A DNA stretch of 64,000 bases from Neoaquamicrobium sediminum (GCF_013240295.1 NZ_JABETK010000001.1:930001-994000), one strand, 5' to 3'; positions 20,245 to 32,762 are shown, counted from the first letter of the stretch. The notes: generated by a model from the letters alone, not told the origin. A program made the numbers and translations.

Positions 20245-21249
20245 CTAAAGCTTCCGCCGCCGCAGCATGTCGATGTAGACGGCGAGGATGATGATCGAGC
20301 CGGTGACGACGGTCTGCCACTCCTGCGCCACCGACAGAATACGCAGGCCGTTGAGCAGAACGCTCATGATGAGGGCGCCGATCAGCGTGCCGAGCACCGT
20401 GCCGCGCCCGCCGGAAAGCGACGTGCCGCCGATGACCACCGCCGCGATGGCGTCGAGCTCGTAGCCCTGACCAAGTGCGGGTTGCGCGGAATTGAGACGC
20501 GAGGCGATCAGCAGCCCGGCGATGCCGCAGATGGAGCCGGCGAGCGTATAGACGGCGATCTTCCACCGGTCCGTGTTGACGCCCGACAGGCGCACCGCTT
20601 CCTCGTTGGAGCCGAGCGCGAAGGTGTAGCGTCCAAGCGCCGTCTTCGACAGGATGAAGGAAACGGCGATCGCAACGAGGAACAGGATCAACACGCCATT
20701 GGGCAACGGCACCGACGGTATCAGCACGCCGACGATCGATCCCTGCGCGATCTCGGTGAAGCCGGGCGTATCGTTGAAATAGATCGGTCGCGTGCCCGAA
20801 ATCACCAGCGAAAGGCCCTTGAGAATCAGCATCATGCCGAGCGTTGCGATAAATGGCGGGACCTTGAGCTTGGCGACGAACGTGCCGGAACAGAAGCCAG
20901 CCGCGGCGCCAGCCAGGATCGCGCCCAGCACGCCGAGCGGCAGCGGCAGGCCCCAGTAGGTCAACACAACGCCGCAGATCACCGCGCAGAAGGTCATCAG
21001 CGTACCGACAGACAGGTCGATGCCGCCGGTGATGATGACAAGCGTCGCGGCAATGGCGAGCACGCCGTTGACCGAGGTCGCCTGCAGGATTGCGATGATG
21101 TTGCTGGTCTGCATGAAGTTGGGCGACGCAAGGCTGAAGCCCAGGACCAGAACGATGAGGCTGGCGAAGGCGAGCAGCCGGTGATGCGCACCGGAAAGCC
21201 TTGCTGCTGCCGGCGAAGGGGCCGCTGGTGTGGCTGCTTCAGTGGTCAT
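20245..21249 (-). CDS. sugar ABC transporter permease (RbsC family)
   Basis: 334 residues, about 8-10 membrane segments. RbsC-type motifs: [22 protein letters not shown] and [20 protein letters not shown], then [21 protein letters not shown]. Single permease forming a homodimer channel in this transporter class. ATG 21249 overlaps the stop of the ATPase gene (ATGA), so coupled. Confidence 0.92.
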   Translation of the reverse strand: MTTEAATPAAPSPAAARLSGAHHRLLAFASLIVLVLGFSLASPNFMQTSNIIAILQATSVNGVLAIAATLVIITGGIDLSVGTLMTFCAVICGVVLTYWGLPLPLGVLGAILAGAAAGFCSGTFVAKLKVPPFIATLGMMLILKGLSLVISGTRPIYFNDTPGFTEIAQGSIVGVLIPSVPLPNGVLILFLVAIAVSFILSKTALGRYTFALGSNEEAVRLSGVNTDRWKIAVYTLAGSICGIAGLLIASRLNSAQPALGQGYELDAIAAVVIGGTSLSGGRGTVLGTLIGALIMSVLLNGLRILSVAQEWQTVVTGSIIILAVYIDMLRRRKL

Positions 21250-22778
21250 GCCGCGTCTCCCATCTGCTGCTGCGCTCCGGTCGCGCCGTTGCGCTGCGTT
21301 GCCAGCTTCATGATCTCTTCCTGTGAGGCGCCGGCGGGCAGGATGCCGGTCAGGCGCCCCTCGCACATCACCGCGATGCGATGCGAAAGCCGCAGGATTT
21401 CGGGCAATTCGGAGGAGATCACGATCACCGCGCGCCCCTGCGCGGCCAGCGAATTCAGAAGCTTGTAAATTTCGCTCTTTGCCCCAACGTCGATGCCACG
21501 CGTCGGCTCGTCGAAGATCAGGATGTCGCAATCGCGCAGAAGCCACTTGGCGATGACGACCTTCTGCTGATTACCGCCCGAAAGCAGCCGCGCTTCCTGC
21601 AGGTCCGAAGGCGTCTTGATCGAGAGCATGTCGATGTAGCCGACTGCGGCTTCCCGCATCGCCCCGTCGCGAAGAATCCCGCCCGCGCCGGTGAAGCGCG
21701 ACAGGCTCGCTAGCGCGATGTTGTTGCGGACATCCATGCCGGTGGCGAGGCCGAACTGCTTGCGATCCTCCGAGAGGTAACCGATGCCGGCGCGCACGGC
21801 GTCCTTGGGTTGTGCGATCGCCACTTTGCGGCCGTGAACATGGATTTCCCCGGCGTCGAGCGGATCGGCGCCGAAGATCGCACGCGCGACCTCCGTGCGG
21901 CCCGCACCCATCAGGCCCGCGAAGCCGAGGATCTCGCCTTTGCGTACCGAAAAGCTGACGTCGCGAATTTCGGCGCCCCGGCGCAGGCCGCGCACTTCAA
22001 GCGCAACCTCGGCGGCGCTCAGATCAGGCACTTTCACCGCTTCATCGGAAAGCTTGCGCCCGACCATCATCGAAATGATGGTCTCCACCGGTGTTTCGGC
22101 CGCCGGCACGGTGTCGACGGTCTCGCTGTCGCGCATCACCGTCACGCGGTCGGCGATACGCTTCAGCTCGTCCATCTTGTGCGAGATGTAGACGATGCCG
22201 ACACCCTCGCCGCGCAGCTTGCGGATGATCGTGAACAGTTCGGCAATCTCTGTATCGTTCAAGGCGGCCGTCGGCTCGTCCATGATCAGCACGCGTGACT
22301 TGTAGGATAGCGCCTTGGCGATCTCGACCATCTGCTGCCGCGCGATGGAGAGCCCGTGCACCGGTGTGCGCGGGTCGAGCGACAGGTTCATGCCCTGCAG
22401 GATCGCGGCGGCGCGTGCGTTGAGCGCGGCTTCGTCGAGCAGCAGCCCGCCGGCGCGGCGCGGCTCACGCCCGATCAGGATATTCTGCGCCGCCGTCAGG
22501 TCCGGCATCAGGCTCAGTTCCTGATGGATTATGCCGATGCCCAGCGCCTGGGCAGCGCGCGGTGACGCGATCTCGGCTGGGTTGCCATCAATCAGGATCG
22601 CGCCGCGGTCCTTCTGATAGATGCCCGCGAGGATTTTCATGAGGGTGGACTTGCCGGCACCGTTCTCGCCCATCAGGGCGTGAACCTCACCTGCCAGCAA
22701 CTCGAAGCGCGCGCCATTCAGAGCACGTACGCCCGGGAAACTCTTGTCGATCCCGGCCATGGCGACGAGGGGCGTCAA
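21246..22778 (-). CDS. sugar ABC transporter ATP-binding protein (RbsA/MglA family)
   Basis: 510 residues with two ATPase modules: N-terminal Walker [25 protein letters not shown] and [13 protein letters not shown]-terminal module with degenerate P-loop [25 protein letters not shown] and [12 protein letters not shown]. Typical of carbohydrate uptake (CUT2) importers. Start taken as TTG 22778 ([15 protein letters not shown]) because CUT2 ATPases normally have these residues; ATG 22760 is the alternative. First gene of the operon to fucD; divergent from iclR. Confidence 0.9.
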   Translation of the reverse strand: MTPLVAMAGIDKSFPGVRALNGARFELLAGEVHALMGENGAGKSTLMKILAGIYQKDRGAILIDGNPAEIASPRAAQALGIGIIHQELSLMPDLTAAQNILIGREPRRAGGLLLDEAALNARAAAILQGMNLSLDPRTPVHGLSIARQQMVEIAKALSYKSRVLIMDEPTAALNDTEIAELFTIIRKLRGEGVGIVYISHKMDELKRIADRVTVMRDSETVDTVPAAETPVETIISMMVGRKLSDEAVKVPDLSAAEVALEVRGLRRGAEIRDVSFSVRKGEILGFAGLMGAGRTEVARAIFGADPLDAGEIHVHGRKVAIAQPKDAVRAGIGYLSEDRKQFGLATGMDVRNNIALASLSRFTGAGGILRDGAMREAAVGYIDMLSIKTPSDLQEARLLSGGNQQKVVIAKWLLRDCDILIFDEPTRGIDVGAKSEIYKLLNSLAAQGRAVIVISSELPEILRLSHRIAVMCEGRLTGILPAGASQEEIMKLATQRNGATGAQQQMGDAA

Positions 22779-22947
22779 AAGTCGACCCCACGGTCAACAT
22801 GCCGGCCTGGAACGAGCGGATATGTGCTCCCAAACGATCGCATTCGCCGATTGTCCTCCCAGTCAATTGGCAGCGTCTCATTCTATATACAAACAGATCG
22901 TTCATATGTAAACTGAAATCGCTGACGTTGGGGCATGAGGTCGGGTG
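22779..22947. promoter_or_regulatory. divergent promoter with candidate IclR operator
   Basis: AT-rich patch in a GC-rich region. Two near-identical direct repeats, TTCTATATACAAAC at 22881-22894 and TTCATATGTAAAC at 22901-22913, lie 20 bp apart (start to start), about two helical turns. A good candidate binding site for the adjacent IclR protein; function is inferred. Confidence 0.55.
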
Positions 22948-23728
22948 ATGGAATCTGCGGTGGTCGAGCAAAGGGACAGACAGACGGACGACCGCTATCG
23001 CGCGCCTGCGCTGGACAAGGGCCTCGACATTTTGGAGCTGCTTTCGGAGCAGCCGCGGGGCATGACCCGGGCCGAGATCGTCAAGGCGATGGGCCGCAGC
23101 GCCAGCGAGATCTACCGGATGCTCGAACGGCTGGTCGCGCGTGACTATGTCAGCCGCTCGCCGGAGGGCGATCGCTATGCGCTGACGATGAAGCTGTTCG
23201 TGCTTGCGCACCGGCACCCCCGTGCGCCGGCTGGTGGCTCGGGCGCTGCCGCTGATGGACGCCTTTGCGCGCGCGGCCCTGCAATCATCGCATCTGGTGG
23301 TGCCCGATACCGAACAGGCCATCGTCGTGGCGCAGGCGACATGCCCCGGCAATTGGGAATTCGGCATCAGGGTGGGAACGCAGATCGCCCTGCTGGGCAC
23401 TGGCTCGGGGCACACGCTGCTTGCCTTCCAGGACCCGCACCTCACGGAGGAAGCGCTCGACCGCTGGCAGCGCGACGGCAAGGATCACGACATGGACGCA
23501 ATGCGCGCCGAACTGGAGGCCTGCCGCAATGCCGGGCACCGCATCGGACCCAGCCAGCAGATCAGGGGCGTGGACGACATCTCCGTGCCGATCCGGTCAC
23601 CGGAGGGCCATGCCATCGCCGTGCTGACCTGCCCCTATATCCAGCGGCTCGACGGCAAGGCGCAGCCCGAGATCGACGAGGTGCTGGCGCTGCTCAAAGG
23701 CGTGGCGCAGGACCTGTCGCTGTCCTAG
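22948..23728 (+). pseudogene. IclR-family transcriptional regulator, frameshifted
   Basis: About 260 residues if repaired. N-terminal winged helix (LDKGLDILELLSEQPRGMTR, then SEIYRMLERLVARDYV) and C-terminal ligand domain (SHLVVPDTEQAIVVAQ, GSGHTLLAF, DDISVPIRS). The frame changes within the CCCCC run at 23217-23221: the first frame ends in LAHRHP and the second goes on as VRRLVARALPLMDAF. The base count needs one C fewer (HPVRR) or two more (HPPVRR; the family often has Pro-Pro). Divergent from the sugar ABC/fucD operon, so it is its likely repressor, responding to a sugar acid. Likely a sequence error. Start ATG 22948; GTG 22945 also possible. Confidence 0.87.
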
Positions 23729-23840
23729 TCATCCGGGCTCCGGCCTCCCAAGCCTTGGCAAGGCCTGCTGACGTCAGGGTGGCAGCAAGGCTGTGCGACG
23801 TTCGGCGTCGGGCCAGCCAAGGACAAGGGACAGCGACGCC

Positions 23841-24350
23841 ATGACAATTTCTCCGTTTCATGCGGCTCTCGGATCGGGCGGTCCTGCCGCTGGGATCGCC
23901 GGCGACATGAGCCTCTATGGATGGCTGATCGGAAGCTGGGAGATGGATACCGTGCATCACCTCGATGATGGTACAACGGAGAAATCGACCGGGGAAATCC
24001 ATTTCGGCTGGGTGCTCGAGGGCCGTGCCATCCAGGACATATGGATCAGGCCCAGGCGCCCGGCGCCGTCGACCATGTACGGCACGACGCTGCGTGTTTT
24101 CGATCCGGGGATCGACGGCTGGCACATCATATGGAGCGATCCGCTCAACCAGGACTATTCGCGCCAGATCGGCCGGGCCGACGGCAACGACATCGTCCAG
24201 GTCGGCGAGGATTCGCGCGGCCTGAAGGCGCGATGGCGCTTTACCGAAATCACGGCCGACAGCTTCCACTGGATCGGCGAGGAGCGCGTATCCGACAAAG
24301 ATCCCTGGCGGGTGACATACGAGCATTTTGCCCGCAGGACCGCTTCCTGA
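23841..24350 (+). CDS. hypothetical protein, DUF1579-like
   Basis: 169 residues, no signal peptide or membrane segment. Reads LIGSWEMDTVHHLDDG, FGWVLEGRAIQDIWIRP, then FTEITADSFHWIGEER. A lipocalin-like beta-barrel layout of the kind seen in DUF1579 and similar proteins is suggested by the GSW motif and alternating hydrophobic strands; function unknown. ATG 23841 lies 112 bp after the IclR gene, so it may be co-transcribed with it. Followed by a strong hairpin shared with gyrB. Confidence 0.7.
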   Translation: MTISPFHAALGSGGPAAGIAGDMSLYGWLIGSWEMDTVHHLDDGTTEKSTGEIHFGWVLEGRAIQDIWIRPRRPAPSTMYGTTLRVFDPGIDGWHIIWSDPLNQDYSRQIGRADGNDIVQVGEDSRGLKARWRFTEITADSFHWIGEERVSDKDPWRVTYEHFARRTAS

Positions 24351-24359
24351 AACAGAAAA

Positions 24360-24391
24360 GGGCGGAGAGGTCTGCAATGACCTCTCCGCCC
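24360..24391 (-). terminator. Rho-independent terminator of gyrB
   Basis: 13-bp perfect stem GGGCGGAGAGGTC / GACCTCTCCGCCC with a 6-nt loop. On the minus strand it is followed by TTTTCTGTTT, so it ends gyrB; on the plus strand it may also help end the gene at 24350. Confidence 0.85.
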
Positions 24392-24419
24392 TCTCGGCGT
24401 TCCTTTTCCGGCCGGTCGC

Positions 24420-27211
<2,792 letters not shown>

Positions 27212-28579
27212 ATGACCCAGGCCACGCTCTTCGTACCGCCGGCGCCCAAGCCGCGCACAAAGCCGCCGTCGACGCTCGAGATGATACGGATCGTCTATCG
27301 CAATCCGCTCGAATTGTGGGGCGAACCTTCCTACAACGAGCCGTGGATTTCCATCTCCACCGGGATCGGCGGCCCGCTGGTGATCGCCAACGACCCGGCG
27401 CTGATCCGTCACATCCTCGTCGACAACGCGAAGAACTACCGGATGGCGCGCGTACGCCAGAAGATTCTGCGCCCGATCCTGCACGATGGCCTACTGACGG
27501 CCGAGGGCGAGGTCTGGAAACGGTCGCGCAAGGCGATGGCGCCGGTTTTCACGCCGCGCCACATCGCCGGCTTCGCGGGACCCATGCTGCGCGTGTCGCA
27601 GGACTTCGCCGCGCGCTACGAGGACGGCGCGATCGTCGATGTCGCCCGCGATATGACGATGCTGACCTATGAGATCCTGGCCGAGACTCTGTTTTCCGGC
27701 GAGATTGCCGGCAATCCAGACGATTTCGCGCACCAGGTCGACCATCTGTTCGAAACGATGGGGCGGGTCGACCCGCTCGACCTGATCGGCGCGCCGGACT
27801 GGCTGCCCCGCATCACGCGGCTGCGCGGTCGCAAGGCGCTCGCCTTCTTCCGCGGGCTGGTCGCCGATACGATGCGCATGCGCAAGGCGAAGCTCGCGCG
27901 GGACCCGGAAGGCTCGCCCAGCGATTTCCTGACGCTGCTGCTGAAAGCCGAAGGTCCGGAGGGGATTTCGGCATCCGAAATCGAGGACAACATCATCACC
28001 TTCATCGGCGCCGGGCACGAAACCACCGCCCGCGCGCTCGGCTGGACGCTGTTCTGCCTTGCCGAAGCACCCGGCGAGCGTGACCGGGTGGAGGCGGAGA
28101 TCGACGCGGTCGTGGCAAGCACGCCCGATCCCTATGAATGGCTCGGCAAGATGCCTTTCACCCGCGCCGCCTTCGAGGAGGCGATGCGGCTCTATCCGCC
28201 GGCGGCCTCGATCAGCCGCGAGGCGATCACGCCCGAGCGCTGGCGCGACCTCGACATCGTGCGCGGCGCCCAAATCCAGATCATGCCATGGACGATCCAC
28301 CGCCACCGCAAGCTCTGGCACGAGCCGGAAGCGTTCATGCCGGAGCGGTTCCATCCGGACAACCGCGACGCCATCGACCGCTTCCAGTACCTGCCCTTCG
28401 GCGCCGGCCCCCGCATCTGCATCGGCGCAAGCTTCGCCATGCAGGAAGCCGTGATCGCGCTCGGCGTCCTGATGTCGCGCTTCCGCTTCGACAGCGTGCC
28501 CGAGACGAAGCCATGGCCGGTGCAGAAGCTCACCACCCAACCCCAGGGCGGCCTGCCGATGCGGGTGACGCGGAGGTAG
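27212..28579 (+). CDS. cytochrome P450
   Basis: 455 residues, soluble bacterial P450. I-helix AGHETT at 267-272 (oxygen activation), K-helix E323-x-x-R326 (EAMR), and heme loop FGAGPRICIG at 396-405 with Cys403 as the heme ligand. Needs ferredoxin/reductase partners, none of which is next door. The N-terminus has no membrane anchor. Substrate unknown; the GMC oxidoreductase and cyclase-family genes that follow on the other strand suggest a shared catabolic or modification theme. Single gene, followed by a family D palindromic repeat. Confidence 0.95.
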   Translation: MTQATLFVPPAPKPRTKPPSTLEMIRIVYRNPLELWGEPSYNEPWISISTGIGGPLVIANDPALIRHILVDNAKNYRMARVRQKILRPILHDGLLTAEGEVWKRSRKAMAPVFTPRHIAGFAGPMLRVSQDFAARYEDGAIVDVARDMTMLTYEILAETLFSGEIAGNPDDFAHQVDHLFETMGRVDPLDLIGAPDWLPRITRLRGRKALAFFRGLVADTMRMRKAKLARDPEGSPSDFLTLLLKAEGPEGISASEIEDNIITFIGAGHETTARALGWTLFCLAEAPGERDRVEAEIDAVVASTPDPYEWLGKMPFTRAAFEEAMRLYPPAASISREAITPERWRDLDIVRGAQIQIMPWTIHRHRKLWHEPEAFMPERFHPDNRDAIDRFQYLPFGAGPRICIGASFAMQEAVIALGVLMSRFRFDSVPETKPWPVQKLTTQPQGGLPMRVTRR

Positions 28580-28677
28580 GCTGGCGGCGGCGCCGTCCTC
28601 ATCCTGATCCAGTCTAAGGCAATGACCAGACCGTAAACGGGGCGTGCTTGCGTGATGAGATGCGGCCATGCAACAGC

Positions 28678-28859
28678 GTCATCCCGGCCAAGGGAGCGTC
28701 AGCGACCGCAGGGCCGGGACCCATTGGCCCGAAGATCATAGGGCCCAGCCCGGCTCTCATCCCGGCGCGTTTCAGCGCTTTCGCGCGAACCTTCAACCCG
28801 GCCGCGCTGCTCAATAGGTCCCGGCTCTCCCTCGCTTCGCTCACTCGGCCGGGATGACG
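28678..28859. repeat. intergenic palindromic repeat, family D
   Basis: Inverted outer ends CGTCATCCCGGCC (28678-28690) and GGCCGGGATGACG (28847-28859). Inside each, further pairing around GCCGGGACC / GGTCCCGGC extends the arms to about 45 bp with mismatches. A partial internal copy CCCGGCTCTCATCCCGGC lies near 28749. Fills most of the 298-bp gap between the convergent P450 and GMC genes; no ORF. Confidence 0.8.
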
Positions 28860-28877
28860 GTGGAGAAGTAGCCATAG

Positions 28878-30485
28878 CTACGCCGCCCTGATCATATCGG
28901 CCGCCTTCTCGGCGATCATGATAGTCGGCGCGTTGGTGTTGCCGCCGATCAGCGTCGGCATCACGGAAGCATCGACGACCCGCAACCCCTCCAGCCCCCG
29001 CACCCGCAATTGCGGGTCGACGACGGCCTCATCGCCGGTCCCCATGCCGCAGGTGCCGACCGGATGGTAGATCGTGTCGGCGCGGGTGCGGATGTGGCTG
29101 AGCAGCTCGTCGTCCGAGACGTCGCCCTGCATGTAAAGCTCCTTGTGTCGGTAACGCGCCATCGCCGGCGCGGCGAGAATTTCGCGCATTTTGCGCGCGC
29201 CCTTGACCATAAGCGCCGTATCGCGATCGTCGGAGAGATAGCGCGGATCGATGCGCGGCGGCGACAAAGGATTGGCATCGCCCAGCCCGACCTCGCCGCG
29301 CGAGAACGGCCGCAGCACGCAGACATGGCACGAATAGCCGTAGCCGAGGTGCAGCTTTCTGGCGTGGTCGTCGACGATGCCGATGACGAAATGCAGTTGC
29401 AGGTCGGGCCGGTCGAGGTCCGGCCGCGACTTGAAGAAGGCGCCTGCCTCGGCCGAGGGCGTGGCGATCATGCCGCCGCCCTCGCGCCGCCAGATGCCGA
29501 TCTGCTTGAGGATGTTCGTCGTGCCTCGAAGACCGACGCCGACGAGATCAGTCTCCTTCGATTTCCACGAGGCGATGAAGTCGAGATGATCCTGAAGATT
29601 GCGGCCGACGCCGGTCAGTTCGTGTCGCACCGCGATGCCGTGGCGCTTCAGCTCGTCAGCCGGCCCGATGCCGGACAGAAGCAGGAGTTGCGGCGACCCG
29701 AACGCCCCGCCCGACAGCACCACCTCCCGACGCGCGGAAGCGAGCATGTCCTGCCGGCCCCTGCGATAACGCAGGCCGACGGCGCGCTTCCCGTCGAATT
29801 CGATGCCAGTAGCGTGAGCGCCAGTGATGACCGTCAGGTTGGGCCGCACGCCCATATGCGGATGCAGGTAGGCAGCGGCAGCGGAGCAGCGCTCTCCGCG
29901 ATGCGCACCGTCCCAGAACTGCGTCACCTGATAGTAGCCGGCACCTTCCTGTTCCGGGCCGTTGAAGTCGGTGGTCGTGCGTAGCTGGGACTGCGCGCAG
30001 GCTTCGATGAAGGCCCGGCTGATCGATCGCGGGTGCGGCTGGTCGCGCACCTGCAGCGGTCCATCGTTGCCGTGAAGATCGTCTGCGCCGCGCTGGTTGC
30101 CCTCGGCACGACGGAAATAGGGAAGCACCTCGTCCCACGACCAGCCGTCGCAGCCGAGATCGGCCCAGCCGTCATAGTCGGAGCGATGGCCGCGCACATA
30201 GAGCATAGCGTTGATGGCGCTTGAGCCGCCGAGCGTGCGGCCGCGCGGCTGATAGCCCCGGCGTCCGTTGAGACCCTCCTGCGGCTCGGTGGTGAAGGCC
30301 CAGTTGTTGATCTTCGGCCGTCCCGGCAGCATCGCCACGGTGCCCATCGGCGTGCGGATGAGGAAGTCACGGCCCTCGCCGCCTGCCTCTATCAGGCATA
30401 CCTCGACGGACGGATCTTCCGACAAGCGCGCAGCCAAGGTCGCGCCGGCGGAACCGCCGCCGGCGATGACATAATCATAGGACAT
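28878..30485 (-). CDS. GMC-family FAD oxidoreductase (choline/alcohol dehydrogenase type)
   Basis: 535 residues. FAD loop YVIAGGGSAGATLAARLSE at the N-terminus, PRGRTLGGSSAIN GMC signature 1, SGGAFGSPQLLLLSGIG signature 2, and the catalytic His in IYHPVGTCGMG with the Asn in GGNTNAPTIMIAEKAADMI. Oxidises a primary alcohol to an aldehyde; choline is only one option, since no betaine genes are near. Cytoplasmic. 80 bp after the cyclase-family gene on the same strand, so probably co-transcribed. Confidence 0.92.
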   Translation of the reverse strand: MSYDYVIAGGGSAGATLAARLSEDPSVEVCLIEAGGEGRDFLIRTPMGTVAMLPGRPKINNWAFTTEPQEGLNGRRGYQPRGRTLGGSSAINAMLYVRGHRSDYDGWADLGCDGWSWDEVLPYFRRAEGNQRGADDLHGNDGPLQVRDQPHPRSISRAFIEACAQSQLRTTTDFNGPEQEGAGYYQVTQFWDGAHRGERCSAAAAYLHPHMGVRPNLTVITGAHATGIEFDGKRAVGLRYRRGRQDMLASARREVVLSGGAFGSPQLLLLSGIGPADELKRHGIAVRHELTGVGRNLQDHLDFIASWKSKETDLVGVGLRGTTNILKQIGIWRREGGGMIATPSAEAGAFFKSRPDLDRPDLQLHFVIGIVDDHARKLHLGYGYSCHVCVLRPFSRGEVGLGDANPLSPPRIDPRYLSDDRDTALMVKGARKMREILAAPAMARYRHKELYMQGDVSDDELLSHIRTRADTIYHPVGTCGMGTGDEAVVDPQLRVRGLEGLRVVDASVMPTLIGGNTNAPTIMIAEKAADMIRAA

Positions 30486-30565
30486 CGCTTCCCCTCCCCA
30501 GGTGAGCCGCCATTGCCGACGACGAGACGGTAGAGCCGGCCACCGATGCCTGTCCAGTCAAGCAG

Positions 30566-31411
30566 TCAGGCGAAAGCGAAGATACGGGCCGGACCGCCGG
30601 TGCCACCGCGCACCTTTGGCGCGCCGACCACGATAGTTGCGCCCGAGGCCGGCAACGCGCCGAGATTGGCAATGCCCTCGATGCCGTAGCGCCCGGAAGG
30701 CAGCCAGGTGTTGTGGACGATGAAGTCCGGCGAAGGCCCGAAGTCGAGAGACAGCGTATCGACCGCGATCGCCTTGGCGGAGGTCTCGTCCATCAGCATC
30801 TGCACCGCTTCGACATGGAAACCGGGGAAATGCATGGTCTTGCCATCGTCGCCGACATTGCGGAACTTGTCGGTGGCCACATGCCGGTCCCAACCCGAAT
30901 TCATCGCAATGCATGCGCCCTCAGGGATGTCGCCGTTCGCCGAAATCCAGGCGGCGATATGATCAGGCGTCACCTGCACGTCGGGGTTCTCCTCGGCTTC
31001 GGCGGCAATGTCGATCACCACGAGGGGGCAGATCAGATCTTCTATAGGTAGTTCGGCGACCGACTTGCCATCGGCGGTGAAATGCAGCGGCGCGTCGATA
31101 TGGGTGCCGGTATGTTCGCTCAGGCGCAGTTCGTAGAGGTTGAAGGTGTCCTTTGCGAAATCGTACTGCTTCTCGAAGAAAAGCTGCTGTCCGCCGAAAT
31201 AGGTCGGGAACGTATCCCATAGCTCATGCGTGAGGTCGCTCCAGCCGGCTGCGGCGGGCATGGACGCGGCCGGGCTCTGGGCGGCGGCTGAAACCGGCAG
31301 TGCGCCCAGTGCTGCGGCCCCTGCCACGGCCGCACCACCCTTGAACAGGCTACGGCGCGACAGCATGTTCTGCTTGACGTTTTCAATGACGCAATGATGG
31401 CACATCTTCAT
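30566..31411 (-). CDS. cyclase-family (kynurenine formamidase-like) protein with Tat signal
   Basis: 281 residues. Tat-type leader SRRSLFKGGAAVAGAAALGAL, cut near AAAQ, so the enzyme is exported folded. The mature part is cyclase/formamidase-like: DLTHELWDTFPTYFGG, metal motif HTGTHIDAPLHF, VVIDIAAEAEENPD and DTLSLDFGP. The family hydrolyses amides or lactones using a metal. An 18-residue N-terminal stretch with CHHC (C-x2-C) precedes the twin arginine. Start ATG 31411 has GGAGAGGGA close by. Upstream of and probably co-transcribed with the GMC gene. Substrate unknown. Confidence 0.87.
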   Translation of the reverse strand: MKMCHHCVIENVKQNMLSRRSLFKGGAAVAGAAALGALPVSAAAQSPAASMPAAAGWSDLTHELWDTFPTYFGGQQLFFEKQYDFAKDTFNLYELRLSEHTGTHIDAPLHFTADGKSVAELPIEDLICPLVVIDIAAEAEENPDVQVTPDHIAAWISANGDIPEGACIAMNSGWDRHVATDKFRNVGDDGKTMHFPGFHVEAVQMLMDETSAKAIAVDTLSLDFGPSPDFIVHNTWLPSGRYGIEGIANLGALPASGATIVVGAPKVRGGTGGPARIFAFA

Positions 31412-31492
31412 TCCCTCTCCGGTCATCGTTTCAACGATGCCGGACAGAATGATCCCCCAACGCGGGTTACGCAAGGTAAGGATGTGCACTAC

Positions 31493-31867
31493 TCAGACGC
31501 GCTGGAAGATGTTCTCCACATGCACCGGCCAGCGGCGCGGCAGCACCGCCACCATGTCGAAACGGATCGAGAGACGGGCATGATCGGGCTGGCGCATCAG
31601 CCAGAGATCAGCGGCGTCCGCGATACGGCGCTCGCTCAGGTGCCCGATGGCCTCCATGGCCTGCACCAGCGTAGAGCGCACCTTGACCTCGACGATGAGC
31701 ACGAGGTCGCCGCGCCGTGCGATCAGGTCGATCTCGCCGAGTTTTGTGCGGTAGCGCCGTTCGACGATGCGATAGCCCTTGAGCATTAATGCCAGCGACG
31801 CCAGCCACTCACCCCGGCTGCCGCGGCGCAGAGCGCGTTGCCGCCTCGCCCGCACACCGTCAGCCAT
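31493..31867 (-). CDS. YraN family (UPF0102) protein
   Basis: 124 residues with the restriction-endonuclease-like core: [15 protein letters not shown], then E-I-D-L-I-A and V-E-V-K (acidic residues plus Lys of a PD-(D/E)XK site). Predicted nuclease of unknown role, commonly next to rsmI. Its ATG at 31867 overlaps the rsmI stop by 8 bp. Last of the minus-strand run rph-VOC-rdgB-hemW-rsmI-yraN. Confidence 0.9.
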   Translation of the reverse strand: MADGVRARRQRALRRGSRGEWLASLALMLKGYRIVERRYRTKLGEIDLIARRGDLVLIVEVKVRSTLVQAMEAIGHLSERRIADAADLWLMRQPDHARLSIRFDMVAVLPRRWPVHVENIFQRV

Positions 31868-32758
31868 CGCTCTTGAGCTCCATCAGCCGACGGTAGAGAT
31901 CGGCCTTGCGCGCGCCGGTCATTTTGGCCGCTTCGCCGGCAGCCCGCGATGCCCCCATCTCGCCGGCCAGCGAAAGCAACAGCGCATCGACATCCTCGAC
32001 CGTGGAGGCAGCTTCCTGCGGAGGCGCCACGCAGATGACGACCTCGCCCTTGGGCGTGTCTTCTCCGGCATAAGCCTGCGCCAGCGCTGCCAGAGCCCCC
32101 TACGCATCTCCTCGAAAGTCTTGGTGAGTTCGCGGCCGATGGCGGCTTCACGGTCGCCCAGCACCTCGGCCATTGCCGCAAGGCAATCGGCGAGCCGGCG
32201 CGGCGATTCGTAGAACACCAGCGTTGCCGGCACCGCGCGCAGTTCCTCCAGTCGCGTCTTTCGCTGTCCGGCCTTCACGGGCAGGAACCCGGCAAACAGG
32301 AACGTGTCGGACGGCAGTCCCGACGCCGTGAGTGCCGTCAGCAGGGCCGACGCGCCGGGTATCGGCACGACGCGGCCGCCGGCTTCCACGACGTCGCCGA
32401 CCAGCCGGAAACCGGGATCGGAAACGAGCGGCGTGCCTGCGTCCGAAACCAGCGCGACGCTCTTGCCCGCCAGCACTGCCTCGACCAGCTTCGGCCCTGC
32501 CTCGGCCGCGTTGTGCTCGTGATAGGCGGTGGTTCGGCGCCTGATGCCGTAGCGGTCGAGCAACACGCGCGTAACGCGGGTGTCCTCGCAGGCAACAATG
32601 TCAGCGGCCGCCAGCGTCTCCAGCGCGCGGATGGTGATGTCGCCGAGATTGCCGATCGGGGTCGCCACCAGATAGAGCGCGGGCTCCAGCCGGCGCGCGG
32701 AAAATTCCGCCTGCCCGATCACATAGCTGCGCTTGCCGTCGGTGTCCGCCCGGTCCAT
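31860..32758 (-). pseudogene. rsmI: 16S rRNA 2'-O-methyltransferase RsmI, frameshifted
   Basis: About 299 residues if repaired. SAM-dependent tetrapyrrole-methylase fold that methylates C1402 of 16S rRNA: LYLVATPIGNLGDITIRAL, CEDTRVTRVLLDRYGI, YHEHN, LVSDAGTPLVSDPGFRLV and VFYESPRRL. After TKTFEEMRRG the frame breaks; one missing base in the CCCCC run 32096-32100 (G on the coding strand) restores ALAALAQAYAGEDTPKGEVV and a tail ending [12 protein letters not shown] at 31860. As read, the frame would go on to 31919 with an unrelated Arg-rich tail. A sequencing indel is likelier than real loss. Confidence 0.92.
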
Positions 32759-32762
32759 CGGC

